In this document: one piece after another, positions 1 through 8,743 of the stretch
Position numbering within the stretch: the first letter of the stretch is position 1
How the letters are laid out: the number at the start of each line of letters is the position of its first letter
Origin: JAPLJC01 sp052326585
GTDB taxonomy: Bacteria; Desulfobacterota; Desulfobaccia; Desulfobaccales; 0-14-0-80-60-11
NCBI GenBank assembly: GCA_052326585.1
Contig: JBKQLU010000044.1
Span: 105,348-169,347 of the forward strand
Reading direction: 5' to 3'
Length of the DNA stretch: 64,000 nt
Program-made: the position numbers and the translations under genes
The notes under the pieces: generated by a model
Seen by the model: only the letters and a program-made list of their open reading frames with translations
The model's database searches: none
What the model was told of the DNA's origin: nothing

Positions 1-481
1 TTTTCTCTTTGAGATTCTCCACCAATTCCCGCCCCCGGCGGCCGTGGCCCAGGAAGCTGAGTTGCCGCTGGCTCCGGGTGAGGATGGCCAGCCGCACTTC
101 CAGGTAGTCCTGCGGCAGCAGCCCGGCCAGGCGCTGGGCCCATTCCACCGCCAGCACCGAGTCGCCTTCGAGATACTCCTCCAAATCCGGCAGCAGCTCG
201 GCAGGGAGGTCCTCCAGGCGGTACAGGTCCAGGTGTATCAGGGGCGTCCGGCCGGGGTACTCATGGACCAGGGTGAAGCTGGGAGAGGCCACCGCCGCCG
301 CGGCCGGCACCCCCAGGCCCCGGGCCAGGCCATGGACGAACTCGGTCTTGCCGCTGCCCAGTTCGCCGTTCAGGGCGATGATATCCCCCGGAGCCAGCCG
401 GGCTGCCAGGCGGGCCGCCAGGTCCCTGGTCTCCCGGGCTGAGTCGGTCACATACTCAAGGGGCCTCACCAGCCCCCGCAT
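1..481 (-). CDS. tsaE: tRNA threonylcarbamoyladenosine biosynthesis ATPase TsaE (3' end outside window)
   Basis: Read on the reverse complement from the ATG at 481. It has a P-loop (GELGSGKTEFVHGLARGLGV), then SPSFTLVHEY, HLDLYRLE and a VLAVEWAQRL stretch, the standard order for TsaE. TsaE is the ATPase that works with TsaB and TsaD in making t6A on ANN-decoding tRNAs in the cytoplasm. About 160 codons are visible with no stop before base 1, close to the family's full length, so only a few C-terminal residues are missing. The start lies inside the end of the upstream CBS gene (26-base overlap), so translation is probably coupled. The family call is secure. Confidence 0.9.
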   Translation of the reverse strand, partial: MRGLVRPLEYVTDSARETRDLAARLAARLAPGDIIALNGELGSGKTEFVHGLARGLGVPAAAAVASPSFTLVHEYPGRTPLIHLDLYRLEDLPAELLPDLEEYLEGDSVLAVEWAQRLAGLLPQDYLEVRLAILTRSQRQLSFLGHGRRGRELVENLKEK

Positions 482-938
482 CGGCCCACTCCCGGGCCAG
501 GCCCCGGACCAGGTCCATCTTGCCGATAATGCCCACGATCTTTCCCGCCTCCACGACCGGCAGGGTGTGCACCCCCTGCTTGGCCATCAGGGCGGCGAGC
601 CGGGGCACCGGGGTGTCCGGGGAGACGGTCACCGGTTTGGGACTCATAATGTCGCCCACGGTGGCGCCCAGCATCTTCTCCACCTTGCGGAAGAGGTGGG
701 ACGGGACCTGCAGATAGAGGTGGAAGTCCAGGATATTGAGGGCCGGAGGCAACTCCAGTTCCTGGGCCCGCTCCACCAAGTCACTCTGGGTGACGATGCC
801 CACCAGGCGGCCGTCGGCGTCCACCACCGGCACGCCGCTGATATTTTTACCCACCAGGGTTTTGGCCAGATCGCTCACCAGGGTCTCCGGGGAGACGGTG
901 AACACCGCTTGCGTCATGATATCACGCGCTTGTAGCAT
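456..938 (-). CDS. Two-CBS-domain protein
   Basis: A 160-residue protein made almost entirely of a CBS pair. The first repeat begins ARDIMTQAVFTVSPETLVSD and contains GVPVVDADGRLVGIVT. The second begins VGDIMSPKPVTVSPDTPVPR and contains HTLPVVEAGKIVGIIGKMDL. CBS pairs bind adenine nucleotides and act as energy sensors; with no fused effector domain the target is unknown. The gene overlaps nnrDE at its start (25 bases) and tsaE at its end (26 bases), so nnrDE, the CBS gene and tsaE form one tightly packed minus-strand operon. Confidence 0.85.
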   Translation of the reverse strand: MLQARDIMTQAVFTVSPETLVSDLAKTLVGKNISGVPVVDADGRLVGIVTQSDLVERAQELELPPALNILDFHLYLQVPSHLFRKVEKMLGATVGDIMSPKPVTVSPDTPVPRLAALMAKQGVHTLPVVEAGKIVGIIGKMDLVRGLAREWADAGAGEAP

Positions 939-2539
939 ATGCCTTCCTCGACGAGGGGGATAGAGCCCCGGGTGAATTGGCCCAACACCTCGGGGAACAG
1001 CGACAGCAGATCTCCGGCCACCAGGCCCCGGGTACCGTGTTGGGCGGCAAACCAGTCGGCGCTGAGGCCGTGGAGGTAGACCCCCAGGCGGGCGGCATCC
1101 CAGGCAGAGAGCCCCTGGGCCAGGAAGCCGCCGATGAGGCCGGTGAGGACGTCGCCGGTACCGCCGGTAGCCAGGGCCGGGTTGCCGGTGGGATTGAGGC
1201 TGACCCGGCCGTCCGGGGCGGCCACCAGGGTCTGGGCCCCTTTGAGGACCAGCACCACGCCGTAGCGGCCGGCGGTCTCCCGGGCCAGCGCCAGCCGCCG
1301 GGATTGCACCTCTTTAGTGGAGCAGCCCAACAGGCGGGCCAACTCCCCGGGATGGGGGGTGAGAATCCGAGGGCCGGCGGCCCCCAGAGAGAGATTTTTC
1401 CCGGCTCCTTTTCCCTTCTGACCTTCCTGGTCTCCGGCTAGGGCGTTGATGGCGTCGGCGTCCACCACCATGGGGCGCTCCAGGCGCTGCACCAGGGTCC
1501 GCACCAATTCCCGGGTCTCCGGGTGGGTCCCCAGGCCCGGTCCCAGGGCCAGGGCGGCGCAACCTTCGGCAAAGGCCGAAATAGGCTCCAGGGCCTGGCG
1601 CCCCAGGGCCCTGGCCCCTGCAGCCTGGGGCAGGGGCAGGGTCATGGCCGCCGTGATCTTCACCGCCATAATGTCGCTGAGGCCTTCTGCGACGCCCAAG
1701 GTCACCAGGCCGGCGCCAGCCCGGAGCGCACCCCGGGAGGCCAGGGCCGCCGCCCCGGTCTTGCCCTCGGAGCCGGCCAGCACCAGGAGGTGGCCAAAGG
1801 TCCCCTTGTGGCTGTCCCGGGGGCGGGGGGGCAGCAGTTCCCGCAGTTCCCGGGCCTCGGCCAGCGACACCGGCACCTCCCGGGCCAGGTCGGGCGGCAT
1901 GCCGAGGTCCGCCTGCCACAGGCGGCCCACGTAGTCCCGTCCCGGGGACATGACCAGGCCGATTTTCGGCCAGCCGCAGGTCACGGTGACGTCCGCCCGG
2001 ACCGCCACCCCCAGCGCCTCCCCGGTGTCGGCAGACAGGCCGCTGGGGAGATCCAGCGCCAGGACCTGGCGCTTGAGCTGATTGACCGCCTGGATGAGGC
2101 TGGCCAGGAGGCCGGTCACCGGGGAGTTGAGCCCGGTGCCCAGGAGGGCGTCGACGATCAGGCCGGCCCGGGCCAGGCGGTCCAGAGCCTTCTCAAGATG
2201 GGATTCCTCCAGGACCTCCAGCACCTCCAGTCCCTGGTGGGCCAGGATCTCCAGGTTCACCCGGGCGTCGCCCCCCACCTGGTCCCGCCGCCCCACCAAG
2301 AAAACGGCCACCGGGATCCCGGCGTTGGCCAGGCAGCGGGCCACCACGAAGCCGTCGCCGCCGTTGTTGCCCCGGCCGGCCAAGACCGCCACCTCCCCGG
2401 AGAGCTCGGGAAATTCCCGCCGGAGCACCTGGTAGGCGGCGCGCCCGGCATTCTCCATCAAAACCAGGGAAGGGAGCCCCACCTCGGCAATGGCTCGCCG
2501 ATCCAACTCCCGCATCTCGGCGGCGGTGAGCAGTTTCAT
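914..2539 (-). CDS. nnr: Bifunctional NAD(P)H-hydrate epimerase / ADP-dependent NAD(P)H-hydrate dehydratase
   Basis: A 541-residue two-domain repair enzyme. The N-terminal YjeF_N epimerase (about residues 1-215) shows MENAGRAA and GRGNNGGDGFVVARCL. The C-terminal ribokinase-like dehydratase (about 230-520) shows GPGLGTHPET, TPHPGELARLLG and the nucleotide-binding NPALATGGTGDVLTGLIGG. Together they convert damaged NAD(P)HX back to NAD(P)H in the cytoplasm. Length and domain order match the usual bacterial fusion. It is the first gene of the operon with the CBS gene and tsaE. Confidence 0.92.
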   Translation of the reverse strand: MKLLTAAEMRELDRRAIAEVGLPSLVLMENAGRAAYQVLRREFPELSGEVAVLAGRGNNGGDGFVVARCLANAGIPVAVFLVGRRDQVGGDARVNLEILAHQGLEVLEVLEESHLEKALDRLARAGLIVDALLGTGLNSPVTGLLASLIQAVNQLKRQVLALDLPSGLSADTGEALGVAVRADVTVTCGWPKIGLVMSPGRDYVGRLWQADLGMPPDLAREVPVSLAEARELRELLPPRPRDSHKGTFGHLLVLAGSEGKTGAAALASRGALRAGAGLVTLGVAEGLSDIMAVKITAAMTLPLPQAAGARALGRQALEPISAFAEGCAALALGPGLGTHPETRELVRTLVQRLERPMVVDADAINALAGDQEGQKGKGAGKNLSLGAAGPRILTPHPGELARLLGCSTKEVQSRRLALARETAGRYGVVLVLKGAQTLVAAPDGRVSLNPTGNPALATGGTGDVLTGLIGGFLAQGLSAWDAARLGVYLHGLSADWFAAQHGTRGLVAGDLLSLFPEVLGQFTRGSIPLVEEGICYKRVIS

Positions 2540-2767
2540 GGCTCTGGCCTCAGCAAAGAAATTTTACCGGCTAAGATAACACACCTGCGGGGGGATTGCC
2601 AGGGCGAGGCGGAAAGGACCTGGGAACCCCCGCCCGCCGTGGGGCGCGGCTGGCAAAATTGTCTGGAAGGGGGTCCACCAGCGGGCGTTTAAATGCTAGG
2701 GCTATTGCAAAACCTGTTTCACTGCCATCCGGAACGGCGTGAATGATCTCAAGTCATTAAAAATACT

Positions 2768-2793
2768 AGATTCTTCGTTTCGCTCAGAATGAC
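2768..2793. repeat. Short dispersed-repeat-like motif
   Basis: The 26-base core runs from AGATTCTTCG to CTCAGAATGAC. I recall this wording, often written in the opposite sense as GTCATTCTGAGCGAAGCGAA, as a common intergenic repeat in many bacterial genomes. Only one copy lies in this window, so repetition in this genome cannot be shown here. Confidence 0.35.
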
Positions 2794-2960
2794 CTTGGTT
2801 AGCTGCTGAGTTCAAACCGCTCTCCGTTTCCTGCCGCGCCGCAAAAACCTTGCCTGACACATACTGCGGCCTGGATGAATTTGGTCCAGGGCCATGACAA
2901 ATCAGGCTGAAGATGTTAAGCTAACTGGTGCAGTAATATTGGCTGGCCGGATTAAGTTTA

Positions 2961-2989
2961 TTGACTCCGGGCATTGGAATGGTTAAATT
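2961..2989 (+). promoter_or_regulatory. Sigma-70-type promoter for hisHF
   Basis: A TTGACT -35 box (2961-2966) and a TAAATT -10 box (2984-2989) are separated by 17 bases. The predicted transcription start is near 2996, about 30 bases before the hisH start. Confidence 0.5.
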
Positions 2990-3026
2990 TTTAAATTGTC
3001 CCTAAGATAAGGCAACGGATCATTTT

Positions 3027-3644
3027 TTGGTTATCATCGACTATAAGGCGGGCAATCTCACCAGCGTGGTCAACTCCTTCCAGGCCCTGGGGGTGGAGAG
3101 CCGGGTGACCCAGGATGCCGCCGCGGTGGCAGCCGCGGACCGGGTGGTCTTCCCCGGGGTGGGAGCGGCCGGGAAGGCCATGGCGACCTTGCGGGAGCTG
3201 GGCCTGGACCGGGCCTTAGAGGAGAGCTTCCGGAAGGGCACCCCCATTTTGGGCATCTGCCTGGGGGCCCAGATCATCCTGGAATACAGCCAGGAAAACG
3301 AAACCCCCTGTCTAGGGTTGCTGCCGGGCCGCACCCAGGCGCTGCCCCGGCAGCCAGGGTTGAAGATTCCCCACATGGGCTGGAACCGCGTCCGCTTCCT
3401 GAAGCCGCATCCGGTGTTTCAGGGTTTGCCGGAAGAGGCCGAATACTACTTTGTCCACAGTTACTATCCGGAGCCGGCCGAGCAGGCCATGGTCCTGGGG
3501 GTTACCGAGTACGCCCTCCCCTTTCCCAGCGTCCTGGGATGGCGCTCGCTGGTGGCTACCCAGTTCCACCCGGAAAAGAGCGGTCGTTTCGGGCTGAAAA
3601 TCCTGGAAAATTTCCTGGCCTGGGACGGCGCCGATGCTGAGTAA
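3027..3644 (+). CDS. hisH: Imidazole glycerol phosphate synthase, glutamine amidotransferase subunit HisH
   Basis: A 205-residue class I glutamine amidotransferase. It starts on TTG and opens VIIDYKAGNLTSV. The nucleophile lies in GICLGAQ and the catalytic His-Glu in TQFHPEKSG. HisH makes ammonia for HisF in histidine biosynthesis. Its last 11 bases overlap hisF, the usual coupled arrangement for these two subunits. No other his genes are in the window, so hisHF stands apart from the rest of the pathway here. Confidence 0.93.
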   Translation: MVIIDYKAGNLTSVVNSFQALGVESRVTQDAAAVAAADRVVFPGVGAAGKAMATLRELGLDRALEESFRKGTPILGICLGAQIILEYSQENETPCLGLLPGRTQALPRQPGLKIPHMGWNRVRFLKPHPVFQGLPEEAEYYFVHSYYPEPAEQAMVLGVTEYALPFPSVLGWRSLVATQFHPEKSGRFGLKILENFLAWDGADAE

Positions 3645-4413
3645 AAGGATCATCCCCTGCCTGGATGTCAGGGATGGGCGCACCACCAAAGGCATCAAGT
3701 TCCGCAACAACGTGGACGTCGGCGATCCGGTGGCCATGGCCCGGTTCTATTACGAAGCCGGAGCCGACGAGCTGGTCTTTTATGATATTACCGCCTCCAG
3801 CGACCGCCGGGGGATTATGATCGAGGTGGTGCGCCGGGTGGCCGCCGAGATTTTCATCCCCTTCTCGGTAGGCGGCGGCATCGGGAGCCTCAACGACATG
3901 CGGGCCGTGCTTTTGGCCGGGGCGGAAAAGGTGAGCATCAACACTGCCGCCATAGAGAATCCCCAGCTCATCAGCCAGGGGGCCCGGGCCTTCGGCAGCC
4001 AGTGCGTCGTTCTGGGAATGGATGTGAAAAAGGTGGGGGTCTCGGAGGCCACCCCTTCGGGCTACGAGATGGTGATCCATGGGGGCCGCACTCCCACGGG
4101 CCGCGACGCCCTGTGGTGGGCCAAGGAAGGCGAACGCCTGGGCGCCGGGGAGATTTGCCTCAATTCCATCGATGCCGACGGGACCCAGGCCGGATATGAG
4201 CTGACCCTGACCCGGATGATTTCCCAAGCCGTGTCCATCCCGGTCATCGCCTCCGGCGGGGCCGGCACCCCGGAGCATCTCCAGGCAGTCTTGACCCAGG
4301 GCCGGGCCGACGCGGCCCTCATTGCCTCCATGGTCCATTACGAGAATTATACCATCACGGAAATCAAACAATATCTCCAGAAGCATGGGATCCCCGTAAG
4401 GCTGGCCTGGTAA
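3634..4413 (+). CDS. hisF: Imidazole glycerol phosphate synthase, cyclase subunit HisF
   Basis: A 259-residue TIM barrel with the HisF signature RIIPCLDVRDGR, the ELVFYDITASSDRR loop, phosphate-binding FSVGGGI and VIASGGAG near the C-terminus. It closes the imidazole ring using ammonia from HisH, giving IGP and AICAR. The wording TTKGIKFRNNVDVGDPV, instead of VVKG(V/T)NF, is what I recall from deltaproteobacterial HisF proteins, which helps to place the organism. Confidence 0.94.
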   Translation: MLSKRIIPCLDVRDGRTTKGIKFRNNVDVGDPVAMARFYYEAGADELVFYDITASSDRRGIMIEVVRRVAAEIFIPFSVGGGIGSLNDMRAVLLAGAEKVSINTAAIENPQLISQGARAFGSQCVVLGMDVKKVGVSEATPSGYEMVIHGGRTPTGRDALWWAKEGERLGAGEICLNSIDADGTQAGYELTLTRMISQAVSIPVIASGGAGTPEHLQAVLTQGRADAALIASMVHYENYTITEIKQYLQKHGIPVRLAW

Positions 4414-4450
4414 CGCAACGGCCGGTCTTCCTCGATCCGGGAAGCCAACA

Positions 4451-5425
4451 GTGAGCGATCAGTACGAACTGGAGTCTCCGGAAGAACTGACCGAGATCCT
4501 GGAACCGGAGGTCGCCCCGGAAATAGCGGAGAAGGAAGAGCTGGAGGCAGCCCTGCCCATCCCCGCGGATCTTGACCTGGTGCAGCGTTACATCCGGGAG
4601 GCGAACCGCTTTGCCCTCCTGACCCCGGTGGAGGAGAAGGCCTTGAGCAGCCGGTTCCGCGAGACCGGGGACCCGGAGGCCGGCTCCAACCTAATCACCA
4701 GCAACCTCCGCCTGGTGATCAAGATTGCCCTGGAGTTTCAGCAATATTGGATGAAGAACCTCCTGGACCTGATTCAGGAGGGCAACATCGGCCTGATGCA
4801 CGCCATCAAGAAGTTCGATCCCTACCGGGGCATTAAGCTCTCTTATTATGCCTCCTTCTGGATCAAGGCCTACATCCTTAAATTCATCATGGACAACTGG
4901 AAGCTGGTGAAGATCGGCACCACCCAGTCGCAGCGCAAGCTCTTTTACAACCTGAAACGGGAGAAGGAGAAGCTCCGGGCCCTGGGCTTCGAGCCCGGTC
5001 CCAAGCTGCTGGCCGACGCCCTCAAGGTCCGGGAGGAAGAGGTCATCGAAATGGACCAACGCCTGGGAGGCTGGGAGCTCTCTCTGGACGCCCCCTTGAA
5101 GGAAGGCTCGGACGAATACCACAAGAACTTCCTCCCGGCTTCAGATCCACAGGTGGAGGATATCCTGGCCAAGGCGGAGCTCAAAGACCTGTTCCGCCAG
5201 AAGCTCTCCCAGTTCCGTCTGGAACTCAACGGCAAAGAGCTGGATATCCTGGACTTGCGCCTGCTGGCGGAGAAGCCTTTGACCTTGCAGGAGATCGGCG
5301 CCCGGCATCGGATCTCCCGGGAACGGGTGCGCCAGATCGAAGACCGGTTGATTAAAAGACTGCGGCAATTCCTCAAGTCAGAAATCTCCGATTGGGAAGA
5401 TTACCGCAATCCCCTGGGCGATTAA
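4451..5425 (+). CDS. rpoH: RNA polymerase sigma-32-type (heat-shock) sigma factor
   Basis: A 324-residue sigma-70-family factor starting on GTG. Region 2 reads LLDLIQEGNIGLMHAIKKFD followed by YASFWIKAYILKFI. The segment SQRKLFYNLKREK matches the RpoH box that is diagnostic for sigma-32. Region 4 shows the helix-turn-helix LQEIGARHRISRERVRQIE. It should direct core polymerase to heat-shock or stress promoters. An acidic N-terminal extension of about 45 residues precedes the conserved part. It lies 37 bases after hisF and 21 bases before the TPR gene, so it may be in the same transcript. Confidence 0.85.
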   Translation: MSDQYELESPEELTEILEPEVAPEIAEKEELEAALPIPADLDLVQRYIREANRFALLTPVEEKALSSRFRETGDPEAGSNLITSNLRLVIKIALEFQQYWMKNLLDLIQEGNIGLMHAIKKFDPYRGIKLSYYASFWIKAYILKFIMDNWKLVKIGTTQSQRKLFYNLKREKEKLRALGFEPGPKLLADALKVREEEVIEMDQRLGGWELSLDAPLKEGSDEYHKNFLPASDPQVEDILAKAELKDLFRQKLSQFRLELNGKELDILDLRLLAEKPLTLQEIGARHRISRERVRQIEDRLIKRLRQFLKSEISDWEDYRNPLGD

Positions 5426-5446
5426 CCAGGGGTCTGGGGAGATAGT

Positions 5447-7225
5447 TTGGCGATATCGATAGCCATTGATCAAACCTTTAGGGCCCAACGCCGGCCGACT
5501 TTTTGGGCCAGAGCCGGGCTGGCGATCCTGAGTCTCGGGCTGGCCTTGAGCTTGAGCAGCTGCGCCAGCCTGGGCCGGGGCCCGGGGGCAGCCTCCCCGG
5601 CGGACCAGGAAACCTCCAAGACCCTGGCCTATTACCACTATCTCCAGGCCCAGGAAATGCTGCTGGAGGAAAATGAATCCGGGGCCATCCGGGAATACGA
5701 GGAAGCCCTTAAAGAAGACCCCGAATCGGCCCGGATGGAACTGGAACTGGCTTCCCTTTATCAACGCCAGGGGGACGTCAAAAAGGCGCTGGCTCATGTA
5801 GAAAAGGCCCTGAAGCTGGATCCTAAACAACAGGAGGCCTACTTTCTGCTGGCCGGCCTGCATGTGGGCCTCAACCAATTGGATGACGCCATCCGGGAGT
5901 ACGAGCATATCCTGGTATTGGACCCGGAAAACCGGGAAGCCCGCCTCTTCCTGGCCACCCTCTATGCCCAGCAGGGCCGCTTCCCCCAGGCCATCCGCAC
6001 CATCCAGGAGATCCTGCGCCTGGAGCCGGATTCGGTGGTGGGCCACTATTACCTGGGGCGCTTCTTCCTGGCGACCGACCACCTGGATGAGGCGAAACAG
6101 GAACTCAACAAGACCCTGAACCTGGACCCCGAGTTTGTGCCGGCTATCTTCGACCTGGCGTCGATCCTGGAAAAGGAGAAACAGTTTAGCCGGGCCCTGG
6201 CCATGTACCGCCGGGTCTTGCGCTCCCAGCCCAGCAATCCCCGGGCCTGGGCCAACATCGGCCGCCTGCTTCTGATCCTCAATCGTTACGGTGAGGCCCA
6301 GAAGGCCTTCACCATGGTCAAGGGATTCGAGAAAAACGACCCCGCGGCCCGTTTCAGTGTCGGGGTCATCTTCCTGGAACAGAGACTCCCGGACGACGCC
6401 ATCAAGGAATTTCGGCCCCTGCTGGTCAATCCTCGTTTCCAGGATCGGGCCCACTATTATATTGCCCTGGCCCTGGAGGAAAAGGGCGACAACCCGGGAG
6501 CCCTCCGGGAATATCAATTGGTGGGCCGTGAGTCGGAGCAATTCCTCCTGGCCCGCCTGCGCGTGGCTTACCTGGAGTATCACCAGGGGGACAAGCAGCG
6601 GGCCCGCCAAACCCTGGAAGATCTCCAGAAACTGGCCCCGAACCGGGAAGAGGTCTATCTCACCAGTTCCTACTTTTATGAAGAGGAAGGCCTTTGGGAC
6701 CGGGCCATCGAGGTCCTGAAACAAGGGATCGGCAAGGCGGAGCACCCCGAGGAAATCTATTTCCGGCTGGCGATGATCTACGCCAAGAAGCAGGAGCCGA
6801 ACGACAGCATCATCTATATTAAAAAGGTCCTGGAGATTAACCCGAATAACCCCGACGCCCAGAATTTTCTGGGCTACACTTATGCCGAGCAGGGAGTCAA
6901 CCTGGATGAGGCGGAACGGTTAATCCAGGCTGCCTTGCAGGCCAAGCCCGACAGCGGCCAGATCATCGACAGCCTGGGATGGGTCTATTTCAAGAAGGGA
7001 CAATTGGACAAGGCCCTGGTGGCACTGGAGCGGGCCCATCGTCTCATGCCCCAGGATGGCACTGTGACTGAACATCTGGCCGACGTTTACTCCAGCCTGC
7101 AACGCCAACGGGAGGCGCTGCGACTCTATCGCCGGGCCCTGGGACAGGAGGATGCCAATACCGGGGAGCTGCGCAAGAAAATCGACAAGCTGGAACATTT
7201 GCTGCAGCAAGGATCGGTCCTGTGA
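5447..7225 (+). CDS. TPR-repeat outer-envelope lipoprotein
   Basis: 592 residues starting on TTG, preceded by GGGGAGA. An N-terminal signal with lipobox LSSC (about residues 36-39) predicts a lipoprotein anchored outside the inner membrane. From about residue 55 to the end it consists of tetratricopeptide repeats, for example LEKALKLDPKQQEAYFLLAG-like units and PDSGQIIDSLGWVYFKKGQL. TPR superhelices scaffold protein complexes. No partner can be named, but the four-base overlap (GTGA) with the following LolB-like lipoprotein gene suggests joint work in the cell envelope. Confidence 0.8.
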   Translation: MAISIAIDQTFRAQRRPTFWARAGLAILSLGLALSLSSCASLGRGPGAASPADQETSKTLAYYHYLQAQEMLLEENESGAIREYEEALKEDPESARMELELASLYQRQGDVKKALAHVEKALKLDPKQQEAYFLLAGLHVGLNQLDDAIREYEHILVLDPENREARLFLATLYAQQGRFPQAIRTIQEILRLEPDSVVGHYYLGRFFLATDHLDEAKQELNKTLNLDPEFVPAIFDLASILEKEKQFSRALAMYRRVLRSQPSNPRAWANIGRLLLILNRYGEAQKAFTMVKGFEKNDPAARFSVGVIFLEQRLPDDAIKEFRPLLVNPRFQDRAHYYIALALEEKGDNPGALREYQLVGRESEQFLLARLRVAYLEYHQGDKQRARQTLEDLQKLAPNREEVYLTSSYFYEEEGLWDRAIEVLKQGIGKAEHPEEIYFRLAMIYAKKQEPNDSIIYIKKVLEINPNNPDAQNFLGYTYAEQGVNLDEAERLIQAALQAKPDSGQIIDSLGWVYFKKGQLDKALVALERAHRLMPQDGTVTEHLADVYSSLQRQREALRLYRRALGQEDANTGELRKKIDKLEHLLQQGSVL

Positions 7226-8013
7226 AACCCGGCAGGATGGCCCGCCTGGCAGTGCTGGCGCTCCTGGCCGGGCTGGGGCTGGCCGGCTGCCGCGCCCTGC
7301 CCCCGGCCCCGCCGCCCGCGGTCCTGTCCCCCGAGGAAGTCCTGGCCCGGCTCCATAACCGGCAGCAGGCCCTGGAATCTTTACAGGCCCGGGGCCGCGT
7401 CACCTTCCTGAGCCCGGAGCGCAACTACTCCGGCACCATCCTGATCAAGGCCCGCCGCCCGGAGAGCCTCCGGGTGGACATCCTGGATCTTCTGGGACGC
7501 ACCCTCCTCAGCTTTGCCACCGACGGCAGCCAGGTCCAGGTATTGTCCCCCCACGAGGGGAAGCTTTTCGTCGGCCCGGCCACTCCCCGAAATCTGGCGG
7601 TCTTTATCCCCCCGGCGGTGCCCCTGTCCCAGGTCGTGCCACTGCTGGCGGGGGCCCTGCCCCTGAGCCCGGGCCCGCCGGCGCGCTTTGATTACGACGC
7701 CGCCAGCGGCCGTTATCTACTGGAATGGCGCCAGGGCGGCAGCCTACAGGAGCGCCTGTGGGTGGCGGCCCAGGGTCTCTACCCGGTGCAGGAGGAATAC
7801 TTCCAGGGCCAAAGCGAACCGCGTTTCACCCTGAAGCTCTCGCAGTTCGGCGTGGTGGGACCGGATTTGCCCGGCGAGATCATTATCCAAACCACTTCCC
7901 CCAAGATGGAACTGCGCCTGGCCTATAAGGAACTACGCCTCAACCCGCCCTTGAGTCCGGCTGATCTGGCCCTGACGCCGCCTCCCGGGGTGGCGGTGGT
8001 GCAACTCCCTTAA
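7222..8013 (+). CDS. LolB-like / DUF4292-type lipoprotein
   Basis: 263 residues starting on GTG, overlapping the TPR stop codon. The signal peptide ends in a lipobox (GLAGC, Cys about residue 23). The mature part begins with a helix (VLARLHNRQQALESLQARG) followed by beta-rich sequence (GTILIKARRPESLRVDILD), as in LolB/LppX-fold proteins that hold lipid or lipoprotein acyl chains. A role in moving or anchoring envelope lipids is inferred from the fold; the classical LolB assignment is not certain. Confidence 0.65.
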   Translation: MKPGRMARLAVLALLAGLGLAGCRALPPAPPPAVLSPEEVLARLHNRQQALESLQARGRVTFLSPERNYSGTILIKARRPESLRVDILDLLGRTLLSFATDGSQVQVLSPHEGKLFVGPATPRNLAVFIPPAVPLSQVVPLLAGALPLSPGPPARFDYDAASGRYLLEWRQGGSLQERLWVAAQGLYPVQEEYFQGQSEPRFTLKLSQFGVVGPDLPGEIIIQTTSPKMELRLAYKELRLNPPLSPADLALTPPPGVAVVQLP

Positions 8014-8054
8014 GAGACCCAAAAACCGGCATTGCCAGGAGGATTCGCGCGGCC

Positions 8055-8510
8055 ATGAAATTCCTGGTGGACCAGCCCCTGGGCGGTCTGGCCAAATGGC
8101 TGCGGTTTTGCGGCTTCGACGCCGACTGCCGCCGCCTGGCGCCCCATGGCCCCGGCTCCCTGCCGCCGCCGGACCCCGGCACCTTTATCCTGACCCGCCA
8201 GGAGTCCTTAAGACAACTGGCCCGCCCGGACCTCAAGTTCATCAAGGCCGGCTCCCCCGAGGCCCAACTTCAGGAAGCGCTGTCCCTTCTTAAGATCGCG
8301 CCCCGGCAGCTCAAGCCCTTGAGCCGCTGCAGCCGCTGCAACCAGAGACTCCGCCCCATCCCCCGGGAGCAGGCCCAGGGGCGGGTGCCGGAGCACGTCT
8401 TCCACTATCATGACCAGTTCTTCGAGTGCGGCCATTGCCGGCGCCTTTTCTGGCCCGGGAGCCACCTGCCCGCCATCCTCAAGACCCTGAAGACCACCCG
8501 GGAAGATTAG
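8055..8510 (+). CDS. Mut7-C RNase-domain protein
   Basis: 151 residues. The N-terminus MKFLVDQPLGGLAKWLRFCG is the hallmark of the Mut7-C (PIN-like) nuclease family. The C-terminal half has a zinc-ribbon pattern with two CxxC pairs (CSRCNQRL and CGHCRRLF). Members are presumed RNases of unknown substrate. The middle is shorter than I would expect around the second acidic site, so catalysis is not assured. It lies 41 bases downstream of the LolB-like gene. Confidence 0.8.
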   Translation: MKFLVDQPLGGLAKWLRFCGFDADCRRLAPHGPGSLPPPDPGTFILTRQESLRQLARPDLKFIKAGSPEAQLQEALSLLKIAPRQLKPLSRCSRCNQRLRPIPREQAQGRVPEHVFHYHDQFFECGHCRRLFWPGSHLPAILKTLKTTRED

Positions 8511-8542
8511 CTTAAGCTATCCGCCTGCGGCTTAGGGGCACG

Positions 8543-8560
8543 GGCCGGCGGGCGCCGGCC
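8543..8560 (+). terminator. GC-rich hairpin after the Mut7-C gene
   Basis: A perfect 8-base inverted repeat (GGCCGGCG / CGCCGGCC, two-base loop) 33 bases past the stop codon. There is no T-run after it, so it may be only a transcript 3'-end stabiliser. Confidence 0.3.
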
Positions 8561-8617
8561 GCCGATCCGCCCGCTCCGCCGCCACCTCATGGGGTCTGCA
8601 TTTTGCCTTTTGCCGGG

Positions 8618-8645
8618 TTGCAATCTCTGCGGCCGATCCTATATT
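8618..8645 (+). promoter_or_regulatory. Candidate promoter for the 126-aa protein gene
   Basis: TTGCAA (8618-8623) and TATATT (8640-8645) with a 16-base spacer, roughly 100 bases before the ATG at 8744. Confidence 0.35.
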
Positions 8646-8743
8646 GATATTTAGGTGAATGACCTGGGGCGCGGCGCAAGCTGGCCCCTGCACCCCTGAC
8701 TCAGTCCAAAAATCTGGCCCCGGGTATCATCAAGGAGGAACCG

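Larger units (their letters stand above)
2540..3026. other. Intergenic region between divergent nnr and hisH
   Basis: About 490 bases with no convincing gene. It separates the minus-strand nnr operon from the plus-strand hisHF genes. It contains a short dispersed-repeat-like motif (2768-2793) and, close to hisH, a sigma-70 promoter (2961-2989). From about 2690 onward it is less GC-rich than the genes on either side. Confidence 0.6.

Noticed and set aside
1523..2692. A 389-codon plus-strand frame opposite nnr
   Set aside because: Gln/His/Gly-rich antisense frame without domains; the minus strand encodes a complete NAD(P)HX repair enzyme.
5378..6745. A 455-codon minus-strand frame opposite the TPR lipoprotein
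   Set aside because: Antisense shadow; the plus strand has a signal peptide, lipobox and TPR repeats.
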